A stretch of DNA of 64,000 nt from contig NZ_CP060084.1 of the NCBI RefSeq assembly GCF_014211975.1, positions 2,801,001 through 2,865,000 of the forward strand. Reading direction: 5' to 3'. The notes below the pieces were generated by a model. That model worked only from the letters and a program-made list of their open reading frames with translations, made no database searches and was not told where the DNA came from. The position numbers and the translations under genes are program-made. The DNA comes from Teredinibacter haidensis (GTDB taxonomy: Bacteria; Pseudomonadota; Gammaproteobacteria; Pseudomonadales; Cellvibrionaceae). Of the stretch, positions 1-8,880 are shown piece after piece; positions within the stretch are counted from its first letter, which is position 1, and every line of letters begins with the position of its first letter.

Positions 1-821
1 TCTACGCTGCTAGACTTTACCGTGTACGCGTAATAGTTGTCCCATAAATCGACCCAACCGTTGGCCCCAACCGTACGGTTGATATTGGTTCCGCGTTTAG
101 GGTAACCATCGGCAGTATCAAAGCCGTGAGAGTCGACCCAAACATAATAGGTGAAATTCTCAAGGTTCCGGCTAGAGCTGTAACCGGATGTGGCCGGGCG
201 CGCAACCTGGGAAGGAATGGCGACCAGAGATACGGTTTCAGCCTGTGCGGCGACAGCCGGTATCGCTGGCTGGGGATCACTGCGTGCGGCAGAAAACGTT
301 GCGTGGGGTAACCCCGTTCCGGCCCAGGGATTATATTTTGTTCGCGGATTATAAAAGGTAACATTGAAATCCGATGACGCTCCTCTCCAGTCATGCGAGA
401 GGACAGATGAAAAACCACAGCTTTCCATATTTTTAGCCCAAAAATAATAGCTGGTAGTGCAGTCCGAAGGGTAGGCGTTATCACCTTCATTAAACAGATA
501 ATTTAAAGACAGGTAAGTACCACCACCATATACCCGCCATAAACCATCATCGCGCACTGAAGTATGACAATCATGATTTCCAGAATCACCCGCCGCATTT
601 TTATCGTATTGGCAGAAATGGTAATACGGTACCGTCAATATTTCCCAATCCATCGATCCTGAATCGTCGAGCTGAAAGAACACATTGGGATCCGTACTGA
701 TCCCAAGAAATAAAGGCTCATTCGCGAGATCTAGCGTTGCCGCGACTGCGGTCGTTGCACTAGACATCATAATCGCAAATAGCATACCTGATAACGCAGA
801 TATTTTTTCTTGAATTTTCAT
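1..821 (-). CDS. pilY1: PilY1-like type IV pilus tip/adhesin protein (partial, N-terminal part)
   Basis: The reading frame opens at an ATG at 821 on the minus strand and is still open at base 1, so only about 273 N-terminal residues are present. It begins with a signal peptide-like segment (MKIQEKISALSGMLF, then a run of small residues ending AVAA), followed by FFQLDDSGSMDWE. That is the DxSxS metal-binding motif of von Willebrand A-like domains, found near the N-terminus of PilY1. PilY1 proteins sit at the tip of type IV pili and act in pilus extension, adhesion and surface sensing. It follows pilX by 39 bases and closes the usual fimT-pilV-pilW-pilX-pilY1 order. The N-terminal motif plus gene order make the family call firm; the C-terminal beta-propeller part cannot be seen. 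Confidence 0.88.
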   Translation of the reverse strand, partial: MKIQEKISALSGMLFAIMMSSATTAVAATLDLANEPLFLGISTDPNVFFQLDDSGSMDWEILTVPYYHFCQYDKNAAGDSGNHDCHTSVRDDGLWRVYGGGTYLSLNYLFNEGDNAYPSDCTTSYYFWAKNMESCGFSSVLSHDWRGASSDFNVTFYNPRTKYNPWAGTGLPHATFSAARSDPQPAIPAVAAQAETVSLVAIPSQVARPATSGYSSSRNLENFTYYVWVDSHGFDTADGYPKRGTNINRTVGANGWVDLWDNYYAYTVKSSSV

Positions 822-860
822 GGACAAACCACCTATTACAACAGCAACTAAATTAACGTT

Positions 861-1391
861 TTAATCATAACGTTTGACAAATGTCGAGCGTAAATGCACA
901 CGGGTATTCCCCGCTCCCCCGTGTCCCCTGGACGTAATCTGGTAGTAAAATTTACCCTGTTTAACTGGGCCATCACCCATAACAAGATTCTCACCTTTTT
1001 GCGAAAAACTGCGCTCTTCAATAATATAGCGTGGCGCGGCGTATTGAAGAGTATTGCCAGCAGCAGCTACACCATTGGCTGTCCACCAGGTTTTAGCATT
1101 CCCTTTCCACCAACCGCCTGTTCCCGGTAAACCCAGCTTCCATACTTGGTGGACGCCAGCATCTGTTGGCTCGGGATAGTCATGCAATCCGTCTAACCAT
1201 TCTTCAGCCGTAACCAACCCACTTTCAGAGGCTTCGAAAGCAATATGTTTATCTCGTAAATTACCCGTCATTTTTTCTTCAACCAAGGAAACTCTAACGG
1301 CCGATACGCCAACAAGGAAAAGAACGAACATAAAAATCAACGTAACGGCAAGCGTAACGCCACGCTGAGAATATATCGAGGTAGGTCTCAT
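861..1391 (-). CDS. pilX: Minor pseudopilin PilX
   Basis: Predicted 176-residue minor pilin. The N-terminus carries a short basic leader ending QRG, followed by VTLAVTLIFMFVLFLVG, a class III signal and the long hydrophobic N-terminal helix of pilins. Like other PilX proteins, and unlike PilV and PilW here, it lacks the Glu at mature position 5. The phrase EEKMTGNLRDKHIAFEASESGL just after the helix is the usual PilX-family signature region. PilX is thought to join the minor-pilin complex that primes pilus assembly together with PilV, PilW, FimT/FimU and PilY1. It starts 5 bases after pilW stops and lies just before pilY1, so it is surely in one operon. Confidence 0.9.
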   Translation of the reverse strand: MRPTSIYSQRGVTLAVTLIFMFVLFLVGVSAVRVSLVEEKMTGNLRDKHIAFEASESGLVTAEEWLDGLHDYPEPTDAGVHQVWKLGLPGTGGWWKGNAKTWWTANGVAAAGNTLQYAAPRYIIEERSFSQKGENLVMGDGPVKQGKFYYQITSRGHGGAGNTRVHLRSTFVKRYD

Positions 1392-1396
1392 TGCCT

Positions 1397-2575
1397 TTAA
1401 GTTCCTAAAGTTCGGTTACGTAAACTGACTGTTCTGGAAAAAACCCGGCGTAAACGCTCATCGGCTGGCGAAGGGTTTGCGCCTTGACCATCGTAGGTAA
1501 CACCATTAAAAATATACGGTAATGCACCATCAGCCAAATTATCGTCGACACTCTGTAACAGCAAGCTAATGCGAACACTGACAACATTAATCCAGTCGGT
1601 AACATTGTTTGCCGTAACGTAAACATCAGCACTTTTTAAATTATCCTTATCCGTATTTTCGCCGTAGAGTATTTGCATACTCTCCACACCCTGAACAACT
1701 TCTTCCAAACTACCGATTACCGCACCGGTTGTATTGAGCTGCGCTCTAAATAACGACGGAGGGTTTAGGGCCAAGCCACCATGCTTGCTGACCACATAGG
1801 TGGTTCCTTTCAAGGCTGTAACGGACGAAAGTTGAGCGGTACTGGTGACTAATGGTTTTGCAGCATCGTTACCAGGAGAACAACTGGTACCCAACGTTAG
1901 AGTATCGTCGCCGCTGGAGGTCGAAAGATCACAGGCTTGAACAATATCGAGACTATCGCAATCGCTAAGCAGGAGAATATCGTTATCCTCAATACCACTA
2001 TCAGACGCAATAGTAATAGTGTTCGGAGAACTTACAGTCAATACTTTCACGACCGCTTCCGCGTCGCTGCCACCCCAGACGCGAATAATATCGGAGTTCG
2101 GAACCACATTGAGTTTGTCCAAATTATTTCCACCACTGCTCGTCCAGTCTCCGTTGTCAGAGAGCACCAGAGCTGTCGAAGTCATTACGTTCGTAATAGT
2201 CTCTCCGTAGGCTGTGCTTGATGCTTCCCAGCCCTGTATGCCGACTTCGGGTTGAAAAGTAGAGGGGTAAGTTCCAAGTAAGGTATTGTTAATTTTCAAT
2301 TCATCTTCATCGTCGATGTTCGCAATGTTCGAACTAATGCATCCGACATAATCCGACATACGCAGATCTTGTTCGATAATATCAAGCGCAACTCGACCCG
2401 ATTCCTGTAACTGTGCAAAAGCGGACAGACGGCGGGAGCTTTGCAGTTGATCAAGGTAGACAACAACACTACCGGCGAGAATAATCGCGCTGATCCCCAT
2501 TGAGATAAGAAGCTCTACTAGAGTGAGTCCCTGCATCGCGCCTTTTTGAAAGTTGTTTTTAGGCAATCGGCTCAT
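1397..2575 (-). CDS. pilW: Minor pseudopilin PilW
   Basis: Predicted 392 residues. It has the prepilin peptidase motif QG/LTLVELLISMG, with Glu at mature position 5, near residue 20, then a hydrophobic helix and a large pilin head domain, which fits the size of PilW proteins. The start is set at the ATG at 2575, 4 bases after the pilV stop; the frame is open upstream to 2638, but that extension lies inside pilV and would give an over-long leader before the cleavage site. The spacing suggests translational coupling to pilV. PilW is a component of the type IV pilus priming complex. The assignment rests on the pilin signature and gene order. Confidence 0.9.
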   Translation of the reverse strand: MSRLPKNNFQKGAMQGLTLVELLISMGISAIILAGSVVVYLDQLQSSRRLSAFAQLQESGRVALDIIEQDLRMSDYVGCISSNIANIDDEDELKINNTLLGTYPSTFQPEVGIQGWEASSTAYGETITNVMTSTALVLSDNGDWTSSGGNNLDKLNVVPNSDIIRVWGGSDAEAVVKVLTVSSPNTITIASDSGIEDNDILLLSDCDSLDIVQACDLSTSSGDDTLTLGTSCSPGNDAAKPLVTSTAQLSSVTALKGTTYVVSKHGGLALNPPSLFRAQLNTTGAVIGSLEEVVQGVESMQILYGENTDKDNLKSADVYVTANNVTDWINVVSVRISLLLQSVDDNLADGALPYIFNGVTYDGQGANPSPADERLRRVFSRTVSLRNRTLGT

Positions 2576-2579
2576 ATTT

Positions 2580-3098
2580 CTAAATCCCAAAAGAGATGCT
2601 ATAGCGTTGATCCACAACACCATCCTTCGGTATCGCATCCCACCAAATTTTTATCACCAACTCAGTACCACTGCCATCGCAGGCAGGTGAAGCTTGATTA
2701 TCGCCATCGTCAGGAGAGGAATCCAAACAAACCATCCCTTCCCCTGTAGGTAACATTTGCGCCAGTTCTCGTTGCCATTCGTAATTATCGTGAGCCGCCA
2801 TCGCCGCAGCCGAGCAGGAAGTAGTAAGACAACTGGAAGAATAGGTGGCGGTGGGTTTGTCGTAACTCCCTCCTTTGAAGCCTTGATTATTTGCTCTAAC
2901 ACGGGATGCCATATCCTGCGCCATGGAGACGGCTTGAGTACGCAAATAAGCAGCGTGGCTACTATCAACACCTCTTTTCTGAACCGATGCGATTCCCAGC
3001 AAACCACCGGCCAACACAATAAAGGAGACCAGTACCTCGATCATAGAAAAGCCGTATGTTTTGGCAATTGCGACTTGCTGTATTCTATTTAGGGACAT
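2580..3098 (-). CDS. pilV: Minor pseudopilin PilV
   Basis: Predicted 172 residues. The leader ends YG, followed by FSMIEVLVSFIVLAGGLLG, the type IV prepilin cleavage site with Glu at mature position 5. The sequence after the helix (VQKRGVDSSHAAYLRTQA, then DMASRVRAN) is typical of PilV. It overlaps the end of fimT by 10 bases and is followed 4 bases later by pilW, so translation in this cluster is tightly coupled. PilV is a minor pilin of the initiation complex of type IV pili and is processed by the inner-membrane prepilin peptidase PilD. Confidence 0.92.
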   Translation of the reverse strand: MSLNRIQQVAIAKTYGFSMIEVLVSFIVLAGGLLGIASVQKRGVDSSHAAYLRTQAVSMAQDMASRVRANNQGFKGGSYDKPTATYSSSCLTTSCSAAAMAAHDNYEWQRELAQMLPTGEGMVCLDSSPDDGDNQASPACDGSGTELVIKIWWDAIPKDGVVDQRYSISFGI

Positions 3099-3676
3099 AC
3101 CAAATCACTCCCGCCTTCGCCGCTGTTGTGAATACCATTGCTATCTGTATCGCGGGAACCTCTAACCAAACCGCCAATATTGACAACTAAAGACCGCGTA
3201 AAAGTCGCGTTACTAGACCGGCTACTGCAGAAAACAAATTCCGATACCGTCTTTTTAGCGCCCTTGCTATCAAAGGTTACAGTGTTGTCTAACGTGACAT
3301 CCACCTTAGCCCCAAAAGCAGAAGCAACCCTTACTACTTCCTCTCCAGTATCCAAATCACCATCCTCATCAAGATCGTAAAACACCATCCAGCCCTGATT
3401 CCAAGCACCGTTATTGCAGGCCCTGGGCGTAATTGATTCATTACTAGGGCACACCGAAACAGATTCTGAACGTGTCACCGCCGCACTGCGCGCAAAACTC
3501 AGGTCCGCAGCCAAATCTACAACACTAGAGCGTATTACAGCCCTCGCCGAGGTTTCGACAAAACTGGGAACGGCTACCGTTAAGAGGATGGCTGCAATTG
3601 CAACAACCACCATTAGCTCAACAAGGGTAAAACCAACTGTAGGTTTATTTAATTCAAAAAAATCTAGTCTTTTCAT
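3089..3676 (-). CDS. fimT: FimT/FimU (GspH-type) minor pseudopilin
   Basis: Predicted 195 residues with the prepilin site VG/FTLVELMVVVAIAAILL near residue 15, followed by VAVPSF and a GspH/FimT-type beta-rich head. Several Cys residues (VCPSN, RACNN, VFCSS, final VCP) could form disulfides in the periplasm. It is the first gene of the minor pilin operon; a GAGCG ribosome-binding sequence lies 8 bases before the ATG. Family knowledge: FimT/FimU proteins start the minor-pilin complex, and some FimT proteins bind DNA during natural transformation. Whether this copy is FimT or FimU cannot be decided from the sequence alone. Confidence 0.88.
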   Translation of the reverse strand: MKRLDFFELNKPTVGFTLVELMVVVAIAAILLTVAVPSFVETSARAVIRSSVVDLAADLSFARSAAVTRSESVSVCPSNESITPRACNNGAWNQGWMVFYDLDEDGDLDTGEEVVRVASAFGAKVDVTLDNTVTFDSKGAKKTVSEFVFCSSRSSNATFTRSLVVNIGGLVRGSRDTDSNGIHNSGEGGSDLVCP

Positions 3677-4259
3677 TGCAACGCTCTTTAAGTAACCGCC
3701 CTGCCCAATAGAAGCAAGGTTTCGCTTTAACCATTACAACACTAGCAATGCAAAACCGATTACTCCATACAGTTACGGACAAACGGTTAGCTCGAGACTT
3801 TTTCGGTTCAGGGAAAGGAAAAAGTAAGACACGCGACACACATAAAGTGTGACAAACCAAATAAAAATATCTAATTATTAGAATGTAATGGTATTACCCG
3901 TTATATGGGCGGAGAGAGAATTGATCATAAATTTCTAAAGGATCAGACACAAAAAAATCACCTACATAAAGTGCGGATTTAAAGTGTTCTTTTTACGCTG
4001 CGCCGCCACTGAGGCTGACGTTATACCTTAAAGACATTACGCAAGGAACTCGCGGTAGCAATAATTCCGATAGGCCAAGGCTACTAATAATGGGAAACGA
4101 AGATACCCTTTGAAGGCAAAGCCACCACACCCAGCGTCACAAGGTATTTTAATAAGCAATCCGCTGAAGACGCCTATTCTCAGAGACATATACGTGTGCA
4201 ACCACACACTTGATAGCACATAGATCGCCACCTGGAAAACCCTAAATACGTAGCAGAAA
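3677..4259. other. Intergenic region between the pilin operon and the nar operon end
   Basis: No convincing gene in either strand. Short open frames here have no ribosome-binding site or recognisable product. There is a small inverted repeat CACAC-ATAAA-GTGTG near 3837-3851, and CATAAAGTG occurs again near 3964. The region must hold the promoter of fimT (reading leftwards) and the end of the nar-operon transcript, but no strong terminator was recognised. Confidence 0.5.
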
Positions 4260-4772
4260 CTACTCCAACAGTCGCTGAAGAATATCGCGCGCAGTGACAA
4301 CGCCTACCAACTTGCCGTTTTCTGTGACAAACAAACGGTGAATATCACGTTTAGCCAGAGCAGTGCAGACTTCCGCTAAAGGAGTCACGATATCCAGCGC
4401 AACCACCTCCGGTGTCATAATAGAATGTACGGTACAGTTTTCGCTAGCACGTTCCTGCATATGCCGCATGTCATCTTCCGATAATTCACCACCGTAAGGA
4501 CCGCAGTAAAACTGCGTCAATTTCTGCACTTCCTTTTCATCCAAAGTCCGACTGCCAAAACGTACAACATCGGTTTGGGTTACAACACCCACCAGCTCGT
4601 CATCAGCAGCAATAACCGGTGCTCCGCCAATACCGTGCTTGATAAAGAAAGTCGCCAGTCTTTTTACGGACCAACCTTCATAAACCGTCTGTAGTTGACG
4701 AGACATCAAATCCGACAGCGACAACTCATTTATAACCTCAAGCAATTGAGGCTTTATTATGTTTGATCCCAT
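4260..4772 (-). CDS. Two-CBS-domain protein at the end of the nar operon
   Basis: Predicted 170-residue soluble protein made of two CBS domains, roughly residues 20-75 (SLSDLMSRQ, then GAPVIAADDELVGVVTQTDV) and 115-170 (VHSIMTPEVVAL, then LFVTENGKLVGVVTARDIL). CBS pairs fold into a Bateman module that usually binds adenine nucleotides or related ligands and acts as a regulatory or stand-alone sensor. It lies 51 bases after the small Cys-rich gene and points the same way as narGHJI, so it may be the last gene of that operon. The ligand and partner are unknown. The middle linker (about residues 80-110) holds a Cys in YCGPYGG and is not part of the canonical domain. Confidence 0.85.
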   Translation of the reverse strand: MGSNIIKPQLLEVINELSLSDLMSRQLQTVYEGWSVKRLATFFIKHGIGGAPVIAADDELVGVVTQTDVVRFGSRTLDEKEVQKLTQFYCGPYGGELSEDDMRHMQERASENCTVHSIMTPEVVALDIVTPLAEVCTALAKRDIHRLFVTENGKLVGVVTARDILQRLLE

Positions 4773-4823
4773 AACTGATCTCCAGACTAACTGTGGGTTT
4801 AGCGGTCAATTGCATCAGAGTAT

Positions 4824-5099
4824 TTATTCTGACTCTACAAGATTATTTATCTGCAGTACTTTATATATTTTTCGGCTTGTTTTACCTAATTTATGGATAT
4901 CCCCAAGATTTGGAACATCTCCGTCGGAAAGTTGATTTTGCCAATTTTCCACTTCGCTTTCCAGATAGCCCAGTAATTTCTTAGGGCACCCCACACAGAC
5001 ACTCTGACAAACACTTGCCTCTTGCGACCCCAGGGGAAATGCCTGTCGAATATGCTCTAACACCAACTTCATAGCTTCCGGTGTGCGCGGTTTCATCAA
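4824..5099 (-). CDS. Small Cys-containing protein in the nar operon, unknown function
   Basis: Predicted 91 residues, not recognised as a named family. The notable feature is a cysteine cluster at about residues 30-39, CQSVCVGCPKK, spacing C-x3-C-x2-C, which could bind an iron-sulfur cluster or zinc. The rest is mostly helical and polar, with no signal peptide and no membrane segment, so it is probably cytoplasmic. It starts 12 bases after the stop of the parvulin gene that itself overlaps narI, so it is co-transcribed with the nitrate reductase genes. A role in maturation of the metalloenzyme or in redox sensing is only an inference from context. Confidence 0.7.
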   Translation of the reverse strand: MMKPRTPEAMKLVLEHIRQAFPLGSQEASVCQSVCVGCPKKLLGYLESEVENWQNQLSDGDVPNLGDIHKLGKTSRKIYKVLQINNLVESE

Positions 5100-5111
5100 T
5101 CACTCTGTCAG

Positions 5112-5909
5112 TTAGTGAACAAACTGCCGATCGGTCTTAAATTCAAAACCTTCAATGTTCGCAGCGGTAATTAAAGTTTCAATATACTGCGCTAGCGCCT
5201 TATTGTGTACCCTATTATTTAAGTAAGCCTTTATTTTTACAGCCACATGTTCGTACGACAACTGCCGCGCTTCTTCTCGCCTATGAATATACACAACATG
5301 TACGCCGTAACGACTTTCTATCGGTGACTCAACCAATCCAGCACGGCAGTTAAACAACTGTCGCTCAAACTCTGGAACAGTTTGTCCGCTGCTAATCTGC
5401 CCCAACTGTCCCCCTAGCTCCGCTGACGGGCAGCGAGAATGTTCCTTGGCAAGCGCAGCAAACAAAGCAGGATCAACCTTTAACTTCGCAATAATAGCCT
5501 TTGCCGTTTCATTGGCCTGTGATCGCTCCAATGCATCGTCCGCTGGACAGGCTAGAAGAATATGCTTTACTTCCAGCAAAGGTGAAGAGTTAAATTTTTT
5601 GCGGTTTTGGTCGTAATAGTTTCGACAATCTTCCTCACTTGCCTGCGGGTAGTCGACTTCCTGCTCAATAAGCTGATCAACAAAATGTTCCTGTGGATCG
5701 GTTTGCAAACCCAGAGCCCTTGCACGCTGACGAAAGAGTTCGGCAATAATCAACGATTCAATGGCTAACACGCTGGCTTGATCCTGAGTCTCTGCCGGGT
5801 GATACTGAATTTCCCGGTAAACATCCTCTTCGGAGATAACGGTGTTATTGACTTTATAAGTAGCGTGATTGGCTGAGATTCTGCCTGAATCAACATTGTT
5901 CACTTGCAT
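5112..5909 (-). CDS. PpiC/NifM-type parvulin peptidyl-prolyl isomerase of the nar operon
   Basis: Predicted 265 residues without a signal peptide, so cytoplasmic. Residues 1-105 form a helical chaperone-like part; residues about 113-212 are a parvulin rotamase domain, with EVKHILLACP at its start, LGGQLGQISSGQTVPEFE in the middle and ESRYGVHVVYIHRR at its end. The ATG overlaps the narI stop (TAATG), showing translational coupling. A PpiC-type isomerase directly after narI is also known in Pseudomonas nar operons. It presumably helps fold or mature the nitrate reductase, much as NifM does for nitrogenase iron protein; that role is inferred. Confidence 0.87.
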   Translation of the reverse strand: MQVNNVDSGRISANHATYKVNNTVISEEDVYREIQYHPAETQDQASVLAIESLIIAELFRQRARALGLQTDPQEHFVDQLIEQEVDYPQASEEDCRNYYDQNRKKFNSSPLLEVKHILLACPADDALERSQANETAKAIIAKLKVDPALFAALAKEHSRCPSAELGGQLGQISSGQTVPEFERQLFNCRAGLVESPIESRYGVHVVYIHRREEARQLSYEHVAVKIKAYLNNRVHNKALAQYIETLITAANIEGFEFKTDRQFVH

Positions 5910-6589
5910 TATCGTGCCCTCACAATCTGGTAGCTACGACTCACATACTTCACCGGCACACTCCAAATATGCACCAGTCGCGAGAAAGGAAACACCAGAA
6001 ATAAGCTCATACCTAGAAATACATGCAACTTGTAAATGATATGCACTTGCGCGATATAGCTCGCGGCTAGCGAACCGTTGAGCGTGACAATATTTTGCGT
6101 CCAGCTCATTAGCTTTAGCATTTCCTCACCATCCATATGGCCTGCAGAAACAAAAATCGACGTTAAGCCCAGCAGCAACTGTGCATAGAGCATGAGCAAA
6201 ATCACAATATCCATTTTTGCAGTGGTTGCGCGAATACGTTCGTTGGTGAAACGACGTATAAGTAAAATGGTCATGCCGTAAAGACAAACAACACCAAACA
6301 CTCCGCCCATGCCCATGGCGACCTTTTGTTTAAACGGTGCCGATACACCGAGCGTATGCCAAACCTCGTGCGGCGTTAATAATCCAACAAAGTGGCCACC
6401 GAGAATTGCGATAACACCAACATGAAACGGAAGAATGCCACGGCGAAGCCACTTCTTTTCAAGCAACTGGCTGGAGCTGGATTTCCAGGTATAGGGCTCG
6501 CGGTCATAACGTATGAGCGAGCCCACCAGAAAAACAGTGAACGCAATATAGGGATAAATACCGAATAGTAAGTGGTTGATATCATTCAT
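5909..6589 (-). CDS. narI: Respiratory nitrate reductase gamma subunit NarI (cytochrome b)
   Basis: Predicted 226 residues with five membrane helices. It carries the two b-type hemes that take electrons from quinol and pass them to NarH. The four heme-ligand histidines are visible: H56 and H66 (FHVGVIAILGGHF) and H189 and H207 (KLHVFLG, then SRLVHIW), very close to the E. coli positions. The start is put at the ATG at 6589, which overlaps the narJ stop (TGATG); a GTG one codon upstream is possible. It is the last of the four canonical nar genes, followed by the overlapping parvulin gene. Confidence 0.97.
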   Translation of the reverse strand: MNDINHLLFGIYPYIAFTVFLVGSLIRYDREPYTWKSSSSQLLEKKWLRRGILPFHVGVIAILGGHFVGLLTPHEVWHTLGVSAPFKQKVAMGMGGVFGVVCLYGMTILLIRRFTNERIRATTAKMDIVILLMLYAQLLLGLTSIFVSAGHMDGEEMLKLMSWTQNIVTLNGSLAASYIAQVHIIYKLHVFLGMSLFLVFPFSRLVHIWSVPVKYVSRSYQIVRAR

Positions 6590-7341
6590 CACGAATTCCC
6601 CTCACGAAAAGTAGATTGGGTGGTGGCCGTTTGGGTCTGATCAAAATCGACCCAGTGAACGGGTGCTTCCAAGTCTGCCATTTGGGAGTCACTGGGCTTT
6701 CTACTGGCAGACGAGCAATTCTCTTGCATGGATTCCGCACCAAAAGTAACTTCCTCTTCCTGCCATTCTTTATCCAACGCCTCCTTGGTATCGTCACGAA
6801 TTTCAGCATCAATGGCTTCACGCACCTTGCTCAGATTAAGGTCGCTCGCGGCAACTTCCAGCAAGGCTTCAAACAATACACTGTAGGAACTTCCGCGTTT
6901 TTCCAGCCTCGCTTGCAGCAGTGCAAGGATATGCTCCACTTCCTGCAACCAACTTTTCGCATTGGTTTCACCCTGGGTAGAAATAAACTCCAGGAACAGC
7001 GGAATGTAATCGGGCAATTCATGCTTTGCAATTTCCAGTCCGGCCTGTTTGTACTGGTTTAACAAATCCACCATGGCCTGGCCACGATCACGGCTTTCGC
7101 CGTGAACATGCTCGAACAACCACAGTCCGAGCGAGCGTCCGCGCTCAAACAAGCCGTCGTATTCGGATTGCCAGTCGAGCAAATTGCGATCCACCTGATG
7201 TGAGATAAATGCTTGCACTTTTTCTTTTGTATCCGTATTAAGCGGCGAGTCAGAGACAATTCCGCCCATCTCCTGGTGGCATTCACATAAAGATTCATCG
7301 GGATAATCCAACAGGCGTGAGATAACCAATAAAACATCCAT
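6589..7341 (-). CDS. narJ: Nitrate reductase assembly chaperone NarJ
   Basis: Predicted 250 residues, all helical and cytoplasmic. NarJ is the dedicated chaperone that binds the NarG N-terminus and lets the molybdenum cofactor and the FS0 cluster be inserted before NarGH docks on NarI. Recognisable parts are LLDYPDE near residue 10, FEHVHGESRDRGQAMVDLL near residues 75-95 and PDYIPLFLEF near 110. The C-terminal part after residue about 185 is acidic, low in conservation and longer than in E. coli NarJ. Start and stop both overlap neighbours (TAATG with narH, TGATG with narI). Confidence 0.95.
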   Translation of the reverse strand: MDVLLVISRLLDYPDESLCECHQEMGGIVSDSPLNTDTKEKVQAFISHQVDRNLLDWQSEYDGLFERGRSLGLWLFEHVHGESRDRGQAMVDLLNQYKQAGLEIAKHELPDYIPLFLEFISTQGETNAKSWLQEVEHILALLQARLEKRGSSYSVLFEALLEVAASDLNLSKVREAIDAEIRDDTKEALDKEWQEEEVTFGAESMQENCSSASRKPSDSQMADLEAPVHWVDFDQTQTATTQSTFREGNS

Positions 7342-8879
7342 TAGTCATCTCCCTTGGATACGGCAATGATATTGCGATTGGTTTGTTTTTTCCCGCCGAA
7401 TATATTCACAGCGTTGTCACCATCTCCGCAACCGTTGCCAAAACTAAAGCCACAACTGCTTTTCATACTGTAGGCGTCCTCAGCGTAGGCTTTGTGACTA
7501 GCTGGAATCACAAAGCGATCTTCATAATTGGCGATAGCCATATAACGGTACATTTCTTCCACCTGCTCCGCCGTAATGCCCGCCTGTTGTAATACGGCTA
7601 AGTCTTCTTCTCCATCGACTTGTTGCGAGCGTTTATAAGCGCGCATGGCAAGCATGCGTTCGAGCGCACTAAGTACTGGCGCTTCATCACCTGCCGTTAG
7701 CAGGTTGGCAAGATAGCGAATAGGAATACGCAACGATTTTAAATCTGGAATAACGCCATTGCTACCAAGCTTCCCAGACTCAACCGCGTTTTGTATCGGT
7801 GATAGTGGTGGGATATACCACACCATTGGCAGCGTACGATATTCCGGGTGTAACGGCAGCGCCACTTTCCAGTCCATCGCCATTTTATAGACCGGTGACT
7901 GTTGTGCCGCTTCTAACCAAGCTTCTGGAATGCCCTCTTTGCGGGCCGCTTCCTGCACAGCAGGATCACTGGGATCCAGAAATAAATCCAACTGCGATTG
8001 ATAAAGATCTTTATCCGACTCCGCACTGGCTGCGGCCTCAATTTTGTCCGCGTCGTACAGCAAGACGCCTAAATAACGAATGCGCCCCACACAGGTTTCC
8101 GAACATACCGTAGGTTGACCTGCCTCAATTCTCGGGTAGCAAAAAATACATTTTTCCGATTTTCCCGTATTCCAGTTGTAGTAAATCTTTTTATACGGGC
8201 AACCAGAAACACACATGCGCCAACCGCGACATTTATCCTGATCAATAAGTACAATGCCATCTTCTTCACGTTTGTAGATAGCACCACTGGGACAACTGGC
8301 AACACAGGCAGGATTCAAACAATGCTCGCACAAGCGAGGCAAGTACATCATGAATGTTTTTTCGAATTCACCATAAATTTCTTTTTGCGCAACTTCGTTA
8401 AAACAGATATCGGCTTTACGCTTTTCAAACTCGGTGCCGAGAATCTCTTCCCAGTTTGGTCCCCAGTTGATTTTTTCCATACGCTTGCCACTTATCAGTG
8501 AGCGCGGACGCGCCACTGGCTGGTGTTTACTGTCTGGCGCGTTATGCAAATGTTCGTAGTCGAAATCGAACGGCTCGTAGTAGTCATCAATTTCTGGCAG
8601 ATCAGGATTGGAAAAAATATTCGCCAGAATACGTAACTTACCACCCTGCTTAGGCTCCAGCTTACCGTTTTTTTTTCGTACCCAACCGCCGTTCCATTTT
8701 TCCTGATTTTCCCACTCTTTGGGAAAGCCAATACCGGGTTTTGTTTCCACGTTGTTAAACCAGGCGTACTCCATTCCATCACGACTGGTCCATACGTTTT
8801 TACACGTGATAGAACAGGTATGACAACCAATGCATTTATCCAAGTTTAGAACCATGCCGATTTGTGCACGTACTTTCAT
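7341..8879 (-). CDS. narH: Respiratory nitrate reductase beta subunit NarH
   Basis: Predicted 512 residues, the same length as E. coli NarH. It is the electron-transfer subunit with one 3Fe-4S and three 4Fe-4S clusters. All four Cys groups are present: CIGCHTCSITC near residue 16, CEHCLNPACVASC near 184, CRGWRMCVSGC near 217 (Trp in place of one Cys, as expected for the 3Fe-4S site) and CIFCYP near 244 with VCSETC. The ATG at 8879 is chosen because it gives the canonical N-terminus MKVRAQIGMVLNLDKC and follows GGAGGAGCAATAAC; the frame is open further upstream into narG. It acts in the cytoplasm, attached to NarI. Confidence 0.97.
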   Translation of the reverse strand: MKVRAQIGMVLNLDKCIGCHTCSITCKNVWTSRDGMEYAWFNNVETKPGIGFPKEWENQEKWNGGWVRKKNGKLEPKQGGKLRILANIFSNPDLPEIDDYYEPFDFDYEHLHNAPDSKHQPVARPRSLISGKRMEKINWGPNWEEILGTEFEKRKADICFNEVAQKEIYGEFEKTFMMYLPRLCEHCLNPACVASCPSGAIYKREEDGIVLIDQDKCRGWRMCVSGCPYKKIYYNWNTGKSEKCIFCYPRIEAGQPTVCSETCVGRIRYLGVLLYDADKIEAAASAESDKDLYQSQLDLFLDPSDPAVQEAARKEGIPEAWLEAAQQSPVYKMAMDWKVALPLHPEYRTLPMVWYIPPLSPIQNAVESGKLGSNGVIPDLKSLRIPIRYLANLLTAGDEAPVLSALERMLAMRAYKRSQQVDGEEDLAVLQQAGITAEQVEEMYRYMAIANYEDRFVIPASHKAYAEDAYSMKSSCGFSFGNGCGDGDNAVNIFGGKKQTNRNIIAVSKGDD

Positions 8880-8880
8880 G

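Noticed and set aside
17..490. 157-codon open frame on the minus strand
   Set aside because: It is in another frame of the pilY1 coding sequence, which has a signal peptide and the DxSxS motif in the true frame.
3654..4300. Short minus-strand frames between the pilin and nar operons
   Set aside because: No start signals, no family features, and the second overlaps the CBS gene in another frame.
6616..7062. 148-codon plus-strand frame inside narJ and nearby
   Set aside because: Antisense shadow of narJ without ribosome-binding site or recognisable domain.
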